From Pandoraea eparura (lineage in GTDB: Bacteria; Pseudomonadota; Gammaproteobacteria; Burkholderiales; Burkholderiaceae), in NCBI RefSeq assembly GCF_902459725.1, contig NZ_CABPSH010000019.1, positions 1 to 52,326 on the forward strand: a stretch of DNA of 52,326 bases. The letters are read 5' to 3'. The notes under the pieces were generated by a model that did no database searches, was not told where the DNA came from, and saw nothing but the letters and a program-made list of their open reading frames with translations. How positions within the stretch are numbered: position 1 is the first letter of the stretch; each line of letters opens with the position of its first letter. Positions 35,337-44,292 of this stretch are shown here, piece by piece. Both the position numbers and the translations under genes were made by a program.

Positions 35337-37649
35337 TCAGGCCGCTCGGCGCTCCAGCACCACCGGAATCGACTTGGAAGTCGGCGTGCCCGCACCATCC
35401 GTGATGGCGTCGAGCGGCACCAAGGCGTTGGTCTCGGGGTAGTAAGCCGCAATGCAGCCACGCGGAATGTCGTAGGCCACCAGCAGGAAATCATCGGCGC
35501 GACGCGCCACGCCGTCGTGCCAGACGCCCACAAGATCAACCCGCTCGCCGGCACGCAAGCCTCGCGCATCCAGATCCTGCGCGTTGGCGAAAACGACGCG
35601 GCGCTGCCCGAACACACCGCGATACCGGTCGTTCAGGCCGTAGATCGTCGTGTTGTATTGATCGTGAGAGCGGATGGTGGCGAGTTGCAGCACCTCGGCA
35701 CTTCGCTCACCGGCCTGACGGCGCGCCACGTCGATCGGCATCTCGTGTGGCAGCGGGTGCGTCGTGAAGTTGGCGCGCGCGTTGGCCGTGAGCCACTGGC
35801 GGGTCGATGGCGGCACGGGCAGCCGGAAGCCGCCCCGCTGACGAACGCGGCGATTGAAATCCGCAAAGTCGTCGAAGGTTGCGGCGATGGCATCGCGAAT
35901 GCGGTCGTAGTCCTGCACGTACCAGTGCCAATCGTCGACGCCGCCGAGTGCATGACCCATCGTGGCCTGCGCGATGCCGGCGACAATGGCCAGTTCCGAG
36001 CGCAGATGTTCGGACGCCGGGGCGTTGATGCCGTATGACAGGTGCACCATGCTCATCGAATCTTCGACGGTGATGCCTTGCACTGCACCTTCCTGGACAT
36101 CGATTTCGGTGCGTCCCAGACACGGCAGGATCAGCGCATCGCGCCCATGAACAAGATGGCTGCGGTTGAGCTTGGTTGCGACGTGCACAGTCAGGTCGCA
36201 CTGGCGCAGCCCTTCCCAGGTGCGCGGCGTGTCGGGCGTGGCCATCGCGAAGTTGCCGCCCATGCAGACAAACACCTTGATGCGGCCGTCGCGCATGGCC
36301 GAGATCGTATCGACGACGTTCAACCCGTCGCGCCGCGGCGGGGCAAACGCGAACACCTGGCCGAGCCGGTCCAGGAAGTCGGGCGACGGCTTTTCATTGA
36401 TGCCGACGGTGCGGTCGCCCTGCACATTGCTGTGACCCCGCACGGGGCACAGACCGGCGCCCGGGCGTCCGATGTTGCCGCGCAGGAGCATCAGGTTGAC
36501 GATCATCTGAATGGTCGCCACGGCGTGCCTGTGCTGCGTGATGCCCATGCCCCACGTCGCAATGACGCGCTCGCCGCGCAAATAGACCTCGCCTATCTGT
36601 TGCATCTGCGCTTGTGACACGCCTGACGCGCGCTCCAGATCCTCCCAGCGTTCACGACGCACGTCGGCGGCGAAATCGTCGAAGCCGTGCGTGTGTTCCG
36701 CGATGAAGGCGTCGTCGAGCCACGCAGGCTCGCCGTCGGCACGCGCGAGGGCATCTCGCTCCAGCACGTGTTTGATGACGCCCTTCACGAAAGCGAAGTC
36801 GCCACCGCACGCCGGTGTGACGTAGTGGTTGCTGATCGCGGTGCCGCCGAGGCTCAGCATCTCGGTCGGACTCTGCGGGTCGGCGAAGCGCTCCAACCCG
36901 CGTTCATGCAGCAGATTGACCGACACGATGGTTGCGCCGCGGCGGGCCGCCTCGCGAAGTTCACCGAGCATGCGCGGATGATTGGTGCCTGGGTTCTGGC
37001 CGAACAGCAGCAACGTGTCGGCCTGTTCGAAGTCGTCGAGCGTGACGGTGCCCTTGCCGATCCCGACCGTGGGCGGCAGGCCAACGCTCGTCGGCTCGTG
37101 ACACATGTTCGAGCAGTCGGGGAAATTGTTCGTGCCGTACTGGCGAACGAAGAGTTGATAGAGGAACGCGGCTTCGTTGCTTGTGCGCCCGGACGTATAG
37201 AAGGCCGCCTGATCGGGGTCGGGCAGGGCGCGCAAGTGCTCGCCGATCAGTGTGAAGGCGTCGTCCCAGGCGATCGGCGCATAGCGGTCGGTGGCGGCGT
37301 CGTAACGCATGGGATGGGTGAGGCGGCCGTAGCCTTCGAGCGTGTAATCGTCGAGGGCGAGCAAGTCGGTCACCGAGTGCGCGGCAAAAAAGTCAGGTGT
37401 GACGCGACGACGGGTGGCTTCGGCGGCAACCGCCTTGGCGCCGTTTTCGCAGAATTCGAACGTCGACGCATGGTCGCGATCCGGCCAGGCGCAGCCCGGG
37501 CAGTCGAAGCCGCTCGGTTGGTTCGCGCTGAGCAGTGTGCGGGCGCCTTTGAGCGGAATCCCTTGGGTGACGAGTTGAATGGCAACGTTCTTGAGCGCTC
37601 CCCAACCGCCGGCGGGGCGATGGTACGGGGCGATTTTCGAGGCGGACAT
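35337..37649 (-). CDS. FdhF/YdeP family molybdopterin oxidoreductase
   Basis: A 770-residue bis-MGD molybdoenzyme of the YdeP type. Near the N terminus the motif FDCPGCAWPDRDH has two Cys; further on, TSGRTSNEAAFLYQLFVRQY, NFPDCSNMCHEPTSVGL and LLFGQNPGTNHPRML are typical of the family. The N-terminal cysteine set looks reduced compared with classical formate dehydrogenases. No signal peptide is seen. Substrate in this family is not settled; acid-stress and formate links exist for YdeP. The start at 37649 gives the normal length; 37688 is an alternative. It is divergent from the ModE-like regulator and close to the formate dehydrogenase operon. Confidence 0.88.
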   Translation of the reverse strand: MSASKIAPYHRPAGGWGALKNVAIQLVTQGIPLKGARTLLSANQPSGFDCPGCAWPDRDHASTFEFCENGAKAVAAEATRRRVTPDFFAAHSVTDLLALDDYTLEGYGRLTHPMRYDAATDRYAPIAWDDAFTLIGEHLRALPDPDQAAFYTSGRTSNEAAFLYQLFVRQYGTNNFPDCSNMCHEPTSVGLPPTVGIGKGTVTLDDFEQADTLLLFGQNPGTNHPRMLGELREAARRGATIVSVNLLHERGLERFADPQSPTEMLSLGGTAISNHYVTPACGGDFAFVKGVIKHVLERDALARADGEPAWLDDAFIAEHTHGFDDFAADVRRERWEDLERASGVSQAQMQQIGEVYLRGERVIATWGMGITQHRHAVATIQMIVNLMLLRGNIGRPGAGLCPVRGHSNVQGDRTVGINEKPSPDFLDRLGQVFAFAPPRRDGLNVVDTISAMRDGRIKVFVCMGGNFAMATPDTPRTWEGLRQCDLTVHVATKLNRSHLVHGRDALILPCLGRTEIDVQEGAVQGITVEDSMSMVHLSYGINAPASEHLRSELAIVAGIAQATMGHALGGVDDWHWYVQDYDRIRDAIAATFDDFADFNRRVRQRGGFRLPVPPSTRQWLTANARANFTTHPLPHEMPIDVARRQAGERSAEVLQLATIRSHDQYNTTIYGLNDRYRGVFGQRRVVFANAQDLDARGLRAGERVDLVGVWHDGVARRADDFLLVAYDIPRGCIAAYYPETNALVPLDAITDGAGTPTSKSIPVVLERRAA

Positions 37650-37834
37650 GGGGCGTTTCAGGCGAAAGGAGGCGCAAGGCGTCGGCATCAGGGCAGCGCT
37701 GCAGCCATGGACAAAAGGTTGACGTCAAATAGGCAAAATGATGCATAATTGCAAGACGTTGCGACGGGGGTCTTGAGTCGATGTTCGTCAGTTATGCCCC
37801 GTTAATTCGACGTTTTCAAGCATCTTATCAGGAT

Positions 37835-37871
37835 ATTGCATAAATTGATTTATGCAATGAATAGCATATAA
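37835..37871. promoter_or_regulatory. Operator pair upstream of the ModE-like regulator
   Basis: Arms ATTGCATAAAT (37835-37845) and ATTTATGCAAT (37848-37858) form a perfect 11-bp inverted repeat around TG. Overlapping it, ATTTATG (37848-37854) and CATATAA (37865-37871) have the same 10-bp spacing as the two TCATATG-N10-CATATGA sites before fdsG and share most of the inner bases with the second one. The latter touches the AAGG ribosome site of the regulator gene, so autoregulation is likely. Confidence 0.7.
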
Positions 37872-37880
37872 GGTGAATCA

Positions 37881-38954
37881 ATGAAGCAAATTTCCATTGC
37901 TCCGCAGCTCCGGTTTCGCCACGACGGCAACGATCTTCCGCTCGACAAGGTGTTGTCGCTGCTCGCCGAAGTGCAGGCGAACGGCAACCTGCAGGCGGCG
38001 AGTCAGGCGCTCGGGCAGTCGTATCGTGGTGCCTGGGGGCATGTGAAGGAAGTCGAGGCGCTCATGGGGGCGCCGTTGCTGACGATGGCGCGCGGGCGTG
38101 GTGCGGTGCTCACGCCGTTGGCGCAACGGTTGCTGTGGGGGCAAAAGCGTCTCCAGGCGCGGCTTGGGCCCTTGCTGGAAACGATGGCGTCGGAGCTGCA
38201 GACCGAACTCGACGATTTGCTCTTGCAGGACAGCGACCAACTGCGACTGTTTGCCAGTCACGGGCTGGCGATCGCGGCGCTGGTCGATTTCGCGGGTCGG
38301 GCGGGCCTGCCCATCGACGTGAGCTATCGGGGCAGCATCGAGGCGATCGCCGCGCTCGCGAAGCACGAGTGCGAGGTGGCGAGTTTTCACGTGCCGATCG
38401 GCGCGCTGGCGGAGCCGGTGCTCGATCATTACGGGCCGTTGCTCAAGGGCAAGTCGTATCGGGTGGCCGATGTGGCGTCACGCCGTCTCGGACTGCTTGT
38501 CGCACGCGGCAATCCGCTCGGCATTCACGCGCTGGCCGACCTGCCGCGCACTGGGGCGCGCTTCGCGAACCGGGAGCGCGGGTCCGGCACGCGCATCATC
38601 TTCGATCTGCTGCTCGCGCGTGAGGAGATCGATCCGTCCGCCATCGCGGGGGCGGAGAACATCGAGTTCACGCATGCCGCCGTGGCCGCCTACATCGCCA
38701 GCGGACGCGCCGATGCGGGGCTCGCGATCGAGGCGGCGGCAAGCCAGTTCGGGCTCGACTTCCTGCCGATCCTGACCGAGCGTTACTGCCTGATGTTTCC
38801 CGAGACCGGCGGCGAGTCCGCGCATTTGCAGGCACTGCTGGACATTCTGCAAAGCGCCGAGTATCGGCAGGCGGTGCATGCCATCCCCGGCTACAGCGAG
38901 GCGGCCACCGGGCGCATTGCGCCGCTCTCCGAGGCGTTTCCGTCGTTGGGTTAA
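37881..38954 (+). CDS. ModE-like helix-turn-helix regulator with substrate-binding domain (FdsR-type)
   Basis: A 357-residue regulator. Residues 20-85 form a ModE/LysR-type winged helix (DKVLSLLAEVQANGNLQAAS, then GQSYRGAWGHVKEVEALMG). Residues 125-340 resemble a periplasmic-type binding domain of the PBP-like family (LFASHGLAIAALVDF, GRADAGLAIEAAA), used here as a ligand sensor, possibly for formate or molybdate. It lies between two molybdoenzyme loci, upstream of fdsG in the same direction and flanked by matching inverted repeats. That placement fits an FdsR-like regulator, but the name is inference. Confidence 0.85.
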   Translation: MKQISIAPQLRFRHDGNDLPLDKVLSLLAEVQANGNLQAASQALGQSYRGAWGHVKEVEALMGAPLLTMARGRGAVLTPLAQRLLWGQKRLQARLGPLLETMASELQTELDDLLLQDSDQLRLFASHGLAIAALVDFAGRAGLPIDVSYRGSIEAIAALAKHECEVASFHVPIGALAEPVLDHYGPLLKGKSYRVADVASRRLGLLVARGNPLGIHALADLPRTGARFANRERGSGTRIIFDLLLAREEIDPSAIAGAENIEFTHAAVAAYIASGRADAGLAIEAAASQFGLDFLPILTERYCLMFPETGGESAHLQALLDILQSAEYRQAVHAIPGYSEAATGRIAPLSEAFPSLG

Positions 38955-38958
38955 GGCT

Positions 38959-38982
38959 TCATATGTAGTGTCATGCATATGA
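38959..38982. promoter_or_regulatory. Distal TCATATG-N10-CATATGA inverted repeat before fdsG
   Basis: TCATATG (38959-38965) and CATATGA (38976-38982) are perfect 7-bp arms spaced by 10 bp, just after the regulator's stop codon and 238 bp before the fdsG start. The spacer reads TAGTGTCATG. Confidence 0.75.
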
Positions 38983-39038
38983 CGGGGGTGGCGATGGATG
39001 GCACTGGAACGCCCGTCCGATGTGGCGCATGCCAATGT

Positions 39039-39054
39039 TGCATGGTGCCATGCA
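39039..39054. promoter_or_regulatory. Palindrome between the two fds operator copies
   Basis: TGCATGG and CCATGCA are perfect 7-bp arms around TG. It is midway between the two N10 sites and could be a third contact site or part of the promoter architecture. Confidence 0.4.
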
Positions 39055-39166
39055 GCGACCACGGGAAAGGCACCCAAATCAAGCTATCGGTGTTTCCACG
39101 AGGCTTGTTGGGCGGGGCGGTTTGGACTAATGTCCTAACTGTCGAGCCCCCAGAAACGTGGGATCA

Positions 39167-39190
39167 TCATATGCAATGAAGAACATATGA
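39167..39190. promoter_or_regulatory. Proximal TCATATG-N10-CATATGA inverted repeat before fdsG
   Basis: TCATATG (39167-39173) and CATATGA (39184-39190) repeat exactly the arms and spacing of the distal site; the spacer is CAATGAAGAA. It lies 30 bp before the fdsG start codon, where a bound protein would block or direct RNA polymerase. Confidence 0.78.
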
Positions 39191-39220
39191 GATGCCGTTT
39201 CGCCCCAGGAGACATTCGAG

Positions 39221-39703
39221 ATGGTGCCCACCCCTCATGCGACGCTCGCGCCGCTGCTGGCCCGCCACGCCGGCCGTGCACACGAGTTGTTGCCGCTGTT
39301 GCACGCCTTGCAGGACAGCGACGGTTACATCGACCCGGCCCATGTGCCGGCGATTGCCGCCGCGCTCAATCTGTCTCGCGCCGAGGTGCATGGCGTGATT
39401 ACCTTCTATCACCACTTCCGCAGCGCGCCGCCACCGTCGACCGTGGTGCAGGTCTGCCGCGCGGAGGCCTGCCGCAGTCGCGGCGGCGAAGCGCTCGTGG
39501 CCCATATCGAAGCGTGCACCGGTGCAAAGGTGGACGGCGAGCCGTGTCAGGACGTCGGCGTCGAATCGGTGTACTGCCTCGGACAGTGTGCGTTGTCCCC
39601 GGCCGTGATGATCAACGGCGAATTGCATGCGCGCGTGAGCGCGGCGCGCTTCGACGCGTTGCTGGCGTCGCAGCCGGCGCGCAAGGCAGGTGAGCATGTC
39701 TGA
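39221..39703 (+). CDS. fdsG: NAD-dependent formate dehydrogenase gamma subunit
   Basis: A 160-residue NuoE-like subunit with one [2Fe-2S] centre bound by Cys79, Cys84, Cys119 and Cys123 (CRAEAC and CLGQC spacing). It passes electrons within the soluble formate dehydrogenase toward FdsB. The family's GVITFYHHFR segment is present. It is the first gene of the operon; its end overlaps fdsB by 8 bp. A good ribosome site (CAGGAGA) lies upstream. Confidence 0.95.
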   Translation: MVPTPHATLAPLLARHAGRAHELLPLLHALQDSDGYIDPAHVPAIAAALNLSRAEVHGVITFYHHFRSAPPPSTVVQVCRAEACRSRGGEALVAHIEACTGAKVDGEPCQDVGVESVYCLGQCALSPAVMINGELHARVSAARFDALLASQPARKAGEHV

Positions 39704-41336
39704 CGTGTCCACGCGCGGCCCTTACCGCGTCTATATCCCGCGCGATTCCGCGGCGCTTGCCCTGGGCGCGGACCGGGTCGCCGCCGCTGTGGCAACAGAA
39801 GCCACCCGGAGAGGCATTGCCGTCGATATCGTGCGCAACGGCTCGCGAGGGCTGTTCTGGCTGGAGCCGCTCGTCGAAGTGGCGACGCCCGCCGGGCGCG
39901 TCGGGTACAGCAATGTGCAGGCTGCCCAGGTCGCGGCCTTGTTCGATAGCGGCTGGCCGGCCTGTGCCGTCCAGGACGCCGAGCGTGACTTGCCGGCCGA
40001 CAACCCCGACGGCAGTTGGGAGGCCTTGATGCCTGCGTGCGTTGGACGCGTCGATGCCATTCCCTATCTGGCGCGGCAACAGCGCCTGACGTTCGCACGC
40101 ATTGGTGTGACCGATCCGCTCAGCCCCTCGGACTACGAAGCGCACGGCGGCCTGACGGGACTGCGCGCGTGCCTGGCGCTCGATGCCGCCGCAGGGTGCC
40201 AGACCGTGCTCGACTCGGGATTGCGCGGACGCGGCGGGGCGGCGTTTCCGGCGGGCATCAAATGGCAAACCGTCAGCCGGGCTCCGGCGGCGACCAAATA
40301 TGTCGTCTGCAACGCCGATGAGGGCGACTCGGGCACGTTTGCCGACCGGCTGATCATGGAGAGCGACCCGTTCGTCCTCATCGAGGGGATGATCATCGCG
40401 GCGCTCTGCGTGGGCGCGAGTGAGGGCATCATCTACGTGCGCAGCGAGTATCCGCACGCGATTGCGGCGCTCGAGGCGGCGATTGCCGTCGCGCGCCGGC
40501 AAGGCTGGCTTGGCCCGGACATGCTGGGCTCCGGGCGTGCCTGCGAATTGCGCGTCGCCAAGGCCGCGGGCGCCTATATCTGCGGCGAGGAAACGGCGTT
40601 GCTCGAAAGCCTGGAAGGCAAGCGCGGCGTGGTTCGCGCGAAACCGCCGATTCCGGCGGTGGCCGGACTCTTCGGGCAGCCGACGCTGGTCAACAACGTC
40701 GTGACCCTCGCGAGTGTGCCGTTCATCTTCGCGCAGGGTGCCGACGCCTATCGCAAGTTCGGCATGGGCCGCTCGCAGGGCACGCTGGCAGTGCAGCTCG
40801 CGGGCAACGTGCGTCGCGGCGGACTGGTGGAGTTGGCATTCGGTGTGACGCTGCGCACGCTGCTCGACGACTTCGGCGGCGGTACGGCCAGCGGGCGCCC
40901 GGCCAAGGCGATCCAGGTCGGCGGGCCGCTTGGGGCGTATCTGCCGAGCGCGCAGTGGGACGTGCCGATGGATTACGAGGCTTATGCCGCGCTCGGGGCG
41001 GTCGTTGGTCACGGCGGCGTGGTGGTCCACGACGACACGGCCGACCTCTCGGCGCTGGCCAGTTACGCGATGCACTTCTGTGCGCATGAGTCATGCGGCA
41101 AATGCACGCCGTGCCGCATCGGGGCGACGCGCGGGGTCGAGGTGATCGAGCAGATTCGGCGTGGCGACACGTCCGTGCGTCAGATCAAACTGCTGCGAGA
41201 TCTGTGTGACACGATGGTGTCGGGGTCGCTGTGCGCGATGGGCGGCATGACGCCGTTCCCGGTGCGCTCCGCGCTTGACCATTTCCCGGCGGACTTCGGT
41301 CTGCCTGAGGGCGCCGGGCGCGCCGAAGCCGCCTGA
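39696..41336 (+). CDS. fdsB: NAD-dependent formate dehydrogenase beta subunit
   Basis: A 546-residue NuoF-like diaphorase subunit that reduces NAD+. It has an N-terminal thioredoxin-like region, the FMN/NAD segment GRGGAAFPAGIKW with CNADEGDSGTFADR, and the [4Fe-4S] motif ESCGKCTPCRIG near the C terminus. The ATG at 39696 is preferred (AGGTGAGC before it); a GTG two codons earlier is possible. Translationally coupled to fdsG. Confidence 0.95.
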   Translation: MSDVSTRGPYRVYIPRDSAALALGADRVAAAVATEATRRGIAVDIVRNGSRGLFWLEPLVEVATPAGRVGYSNVQAAQVAALFDSGWPACAVQDAERDLPADNPDGSWEALMPACVGRVDAIPYLARQQRLTFARIGVTDPLSPSDYEAHGGLTGLRACLALDAAAGCQTVLDSGLRGRGGAAFPAGIKWQTVSRAPAATKYVVCNADEGDSGTFADRLIMESDPFVLIEGMIIAALCVGASEGIIYVRSEYPHAIAALEAAIAVARRQGWLGPDMLGSGRACELRVAKAAGAYICGEETALLESLEGKRGVVRAKPPIPAVAGLFGQPTLVNNVVTLASVPFIFAQGADAYRKFGMGRSQGTLAVQLAGNVRRGGLVELAFGVTLRTLLDDFGGGTASGRPAKAIQVGGPLGAYLPSAQWDVPMDYEAYAALGAVVGHGGVVVHDDTADLSALASYAMHFCAHESCGKCTPCRIGATRGVEVIEQIRRGDTSVRQIKLLRDLCDTMVSGSLCAMGGMTPFPVRSALDHFPADFGLPEGAGRAEAA

Positions 41337-41366
41337 CGCGCGAGCGCCGGGCAGGGAGGAGAACAC

Positions 41367-44252
41367 ATGATGCATCCGAGCACAACCGTTACCCCGGGCC
41401 ACGACCCGGACATGGGCACACCGCTGCGCGAGAGCGACGTTGTCGTCACCCTCGAAATCGACGGTCAGACCGTGACGGTGCCGGCTGGCACGTCGATCAT
41501 GCGCGCCGCGGCGGACCGCGACGTCAACATCCCCAAGCTCTGCGCCACGGATTCGCTCGAACCGTTCGGGTCGTGCCGCTTGTGTCTGGTCGAAATCGAG
41601 GGGCGGCGAGGATTTCCCGCCTCGTGCACGACCCCGGTCGAGCCGGGCATGAAGGTGCGCACGCAGTCGCCGGCGCTGCAGGATCTGCGCCGCAATGTCA
41701 TGGAGCTGTATATCTCCGATCACCCGCTCGACTGCCTGACCTGCGCGGCCAACGGCGATTGCGAGTTGCAGGACATGGCGGGCGTGACCGGGCTGCGTGA
41801 AGTGCGCTACGGTTTCGAGGGCGATAACCATCTTCACGACGCGAAGGACGAGTCGAATCCGTATTTCACCTATGACCCGTCGAAATGCATCGTCTGCAAT
41901 CGCTGTGTGCGGGCGTGTGAAGAAACGCAGGGCACGTTTGCGCTGACCATCTCCGGACGCGGCTTCGCATCGCGTGTCTCGGCCGGGCAGGACCAGCCGT
42001 TCATGGACTCGGAGTGTGTGTCGTGCGGCGCTTGCGTAGCGGCCTGCCCGACGGCGACGCTGCAGGAAAAAAGCATCATCGCGATGGGGCAACCCGAGCA
42101 TGCCGTGGTGACGACCTGCGCCTACTGCGGGGTGGGCTGCGCCTTCAAGGCGGAAATGAAGGGCGGGGAAGTCATTCGCATGACGCCATACAAGGACGGC
42201 GGGGCGAACGAGGGGCATGCCTGCGTGAAGGGGCGCTTTGCTTGGGGATACGCCACGCACAAGGAGCGCATCACCAAGCCGATGATCCGCAGCAAGATCA
42301 CCGACCCCTGGCGCGAAGTGTCATGGGACGAGGCGCTCGACTACGCAGCGTCGGAGTTCCGGCGCATTCAGGCGACTTACGGGCGCGAATCGATTGGTGG
42401 CATCACGTCGTCGCGCTGCACGAACGAAGAGACGTATCTCGTGCAGAAGCTCGTACGTGCCGCGTTCGGCAACAACAATGTGGATACCTGCGCCCGCGTG
42501 TGCCATTCGCCGACCGGTTACGGACTGAAGCAGACGCTCGGCGAGTCGGCCGGCACGCAGACGTTCAAGTCGATCGAGCACTCGGACGTGATTCTCGTGA
42601 TGGGGGCGAACCCGACCGATGGGCACCCGGTATTCGCCTCGCGGCTCAAACGTCGGGTGCGCGAGGGCGCGAACCTGATCGTGATCGATCCGCGCCGCAT
42701 CGATATTGTCGACGGGCCGCACGTGAAGGCCGCTTTCCACTTGCCGCTGCGCCCCGGGACCAACGTGGCAATGGTCAATGCCCTTGCGCATGTGATCGTG
42801 ACCGAAGGGCTGCTGGCCGAGGACTTCATTGCCGAGCGTTGCGAGGATCGCGCCTTCGCACAGTGGCGCGACTTCGTGGCGCTGCCGGAGAATTCGCCGG
42901 AAGCGGTGTCCGTCGTCACCGGCGTGGCGGCCGAGCAGATTCGCGGCGCGGCACGCCTGTATGCCACGGGCGGCAATGCGGCGATCTATTACGGGCTGGG
43001 TGTGACCGAACACGTGCAGGGCTCGACTGCCGTCATGGGCATTGCCAACCTGGCGATGGCCACGGGCAATGTCGGACGCGAGGGCGTCGGCGTGAACCCG
43101 TTGCGTGGCCAGAACAACGTGCAAGGCTCTTGCGACATGGGGTCGTTCCCCCATGAGCTGCCCGGTTATCGCCACGTCTCCGATACGCTGGTGCGCGAGA
43201 CATTCGAGGCCGCCTGGGGCGTTACGTTGCAGGCCGAGCCGGGACTGCGCATTCCGAACATGTTCGACGCCGCGGTACACGGCAGCTTCAAGGGGCTCTA
43301 TTGTCAGGGCGAGGACATCGTGCAGTCGGACCCGAACACCCAGCACGTGGCGGCGGCGATGGAGGCGATGGAGTGCATCGTCGTGCAGGACATCTTCCTG
43401 AACGAAACGGCCAAGTACGCGCACGTGCTGCTGCCGGGCACGACATTCCTCGAAAAGGATGGCACGTTCACCAACGCGGAGCGGCGCATCTCGCGCGTGC
43501 GCCGTGTGATGGCGCCGCTGCCGGGCATGGCGGACTGGGAGGTGACGATCGCGCTGGCGAAGCGATTGGGGTACGACATGCCGTACACGCATCCGTCGCA
43601 GATCATGGACGAGATCGCCCGGCTGACCCCGACGTTCAGCGGCGTGAGCTACGCGCGCCTGGACGAGGCCGGCAGTCTGCAATGGCCATGCAACGACGAG
43701 GCGCCCGACGGCACGCCGATCATGCACGTGCACGAGTTCGTGCGCGGCAAGGGGCGTTTCATCATCACGCGGTACGTGCCGACGGACGAGAAGGTCACGC
43801 CGCGCTATCCGCTGCTGCTCACCACGGGGCGCATCCTCTCGCAATACAATGTCGGCGCGCAGACGCGTCGCACGGAAAATGTGGCCTGGCATGATGAGGA
43901 TCGACTCGAAATTCACCCGGTCGATGCGGAGGATCGCGGCATCAAGGACGGCGATTGGGTGGGCATTCGCAGCCGCGCGGGCGAGACGGTGCTGCGCGCG
44001 GTCATCAGCGAGCGCATGCAGCCGGGCGTGGTATACACGACGTTCCATTTCCCCGAGTCGGGCGCGAATGTGATCACGACCGACAACTCGGACTGGGCGA
44101 CCAATTGCCCCGAGTACAAGGTGACAGCCGTGCAAGTGCTGCCGGTGGTGCAGCCCTCGGCATGGCAGGCCCAATATTCGACATTCAACCGCACGCAGCT
44201 CGCGCTGCTCGAGGCGGCCCACATGCCCCCAGAACCGGCACCTGCAAAGTAG
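41367..44252 (+). CDS. fdsA: NAD-dependent formate dehydrogenase alpha (catalytic) subunit
   Basis: A 961-residue molybdenum bis-MGD subunit that oxidises formate to CO2. The N-terminal NuoG-like part has a [2Fe-2S] ferredoxin domain (LEPFGSCRLCLVEIEGR), an HxxxC-type cluster site and two [4Fe-4S] motifs (KCIVCNRCVRAC; SECVSCGACVAACP). Next comes the CAYCGVGC cluster of the catalytic part, then the active-site Cys379-His380 in DTCARVCHSPTGYGL; Cys rather than Sec at this position. The strong GGAGGAG ribosome site leads to ATG 41367. No Tat signal, so the complex is cytoplasmic. Confidence 0.97.
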   Translation: MMHPSTTVTPGHDPDMGTPLRESDVVVTLEIDGQTVTVPAGTSIMRAAADRDVNIPKLCATDSLEPFGSCRLCLVEIEGRRGFPASCTTPVEPGMKVRTQSPALQDLRRNVMELYISDHPLDCLTCAANGDCELQDMAGVTGLREVRYGFEGDNHLHDAKDESNPYFTYDPSKCIVCNRCVRACEETQGTFALTISGRGFASRVSAGQDQPFMDSECVSCGACVAACPTATLQEKSIIAMGQPEHAVVTTCAYCGVGCAFKAEMKGGEVIRMTPYKDGGANEGHACVKGRFAWGYATHKERITKPMIRSKITDPWREVSWDEALDYAASEFRRIQATYGRESIGGITSSRCTNEETYLVQKLVRAAFGNNNVDTCARVCHSPTGYGLKQTLGESAGTQTFKSIEHSDVILVMGANPTDGHPVFASRLKRRVREGANLIVIDPRRIDIVDGPHVKAAFHLPLRPGTNVAMVNALAHVIVTEGLLAEDFIAERCEDRAFAQWRDFVALPENSPEAVSVVTGVAAEQIRGAARLYATGGNAAIYYGLGVTEHVQGSTAVMGIANLAMATGNVGREGVGVNPLRGQNNVQGSCDMGSFPHELPGYRHVSDTLVRETFEAAWGVTLQAEPGLRIPNMFDAAVHGSFKGLYCQGEDIVQSDPNTQHVAAAMEAMECIVVQDIFLNETAKYAHVLLPGTTFLEKDGTFTNAERRISRVRRVMAPLPGMADWEVTIALAKRLGYDMPYTHPSQIMDEIARLTPTFSGVSYARLDEAGSLQWPCNDEAPDGTPIMHVHEFVRGKGRFIITRYVPTDEKVTPRYPLLLTTGRILSQYNVGAQTRRTENVAWHDEDRLEIHPVDAEDRGIKDGDWVGIRSRAGETVLRAVISERMQPGVVYTTFHFPESGANVITTDNSDWATNCPEYKVTAVQVLPVVQPSAWQAQYSTFNRTQLALLEAAHMPPEPAPAK

Positions 44253-44292
44253 GGGCGGAATCGGTGAATTGATCAGGAGTCAGCGTTTGACG

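Noticed and set aside
42321-44222. A 633-residue open frame opposite fdsA
   Set aside because: No motif and Arg/His-rich; fdsA on the other strand has full cluster and active-site motifs.
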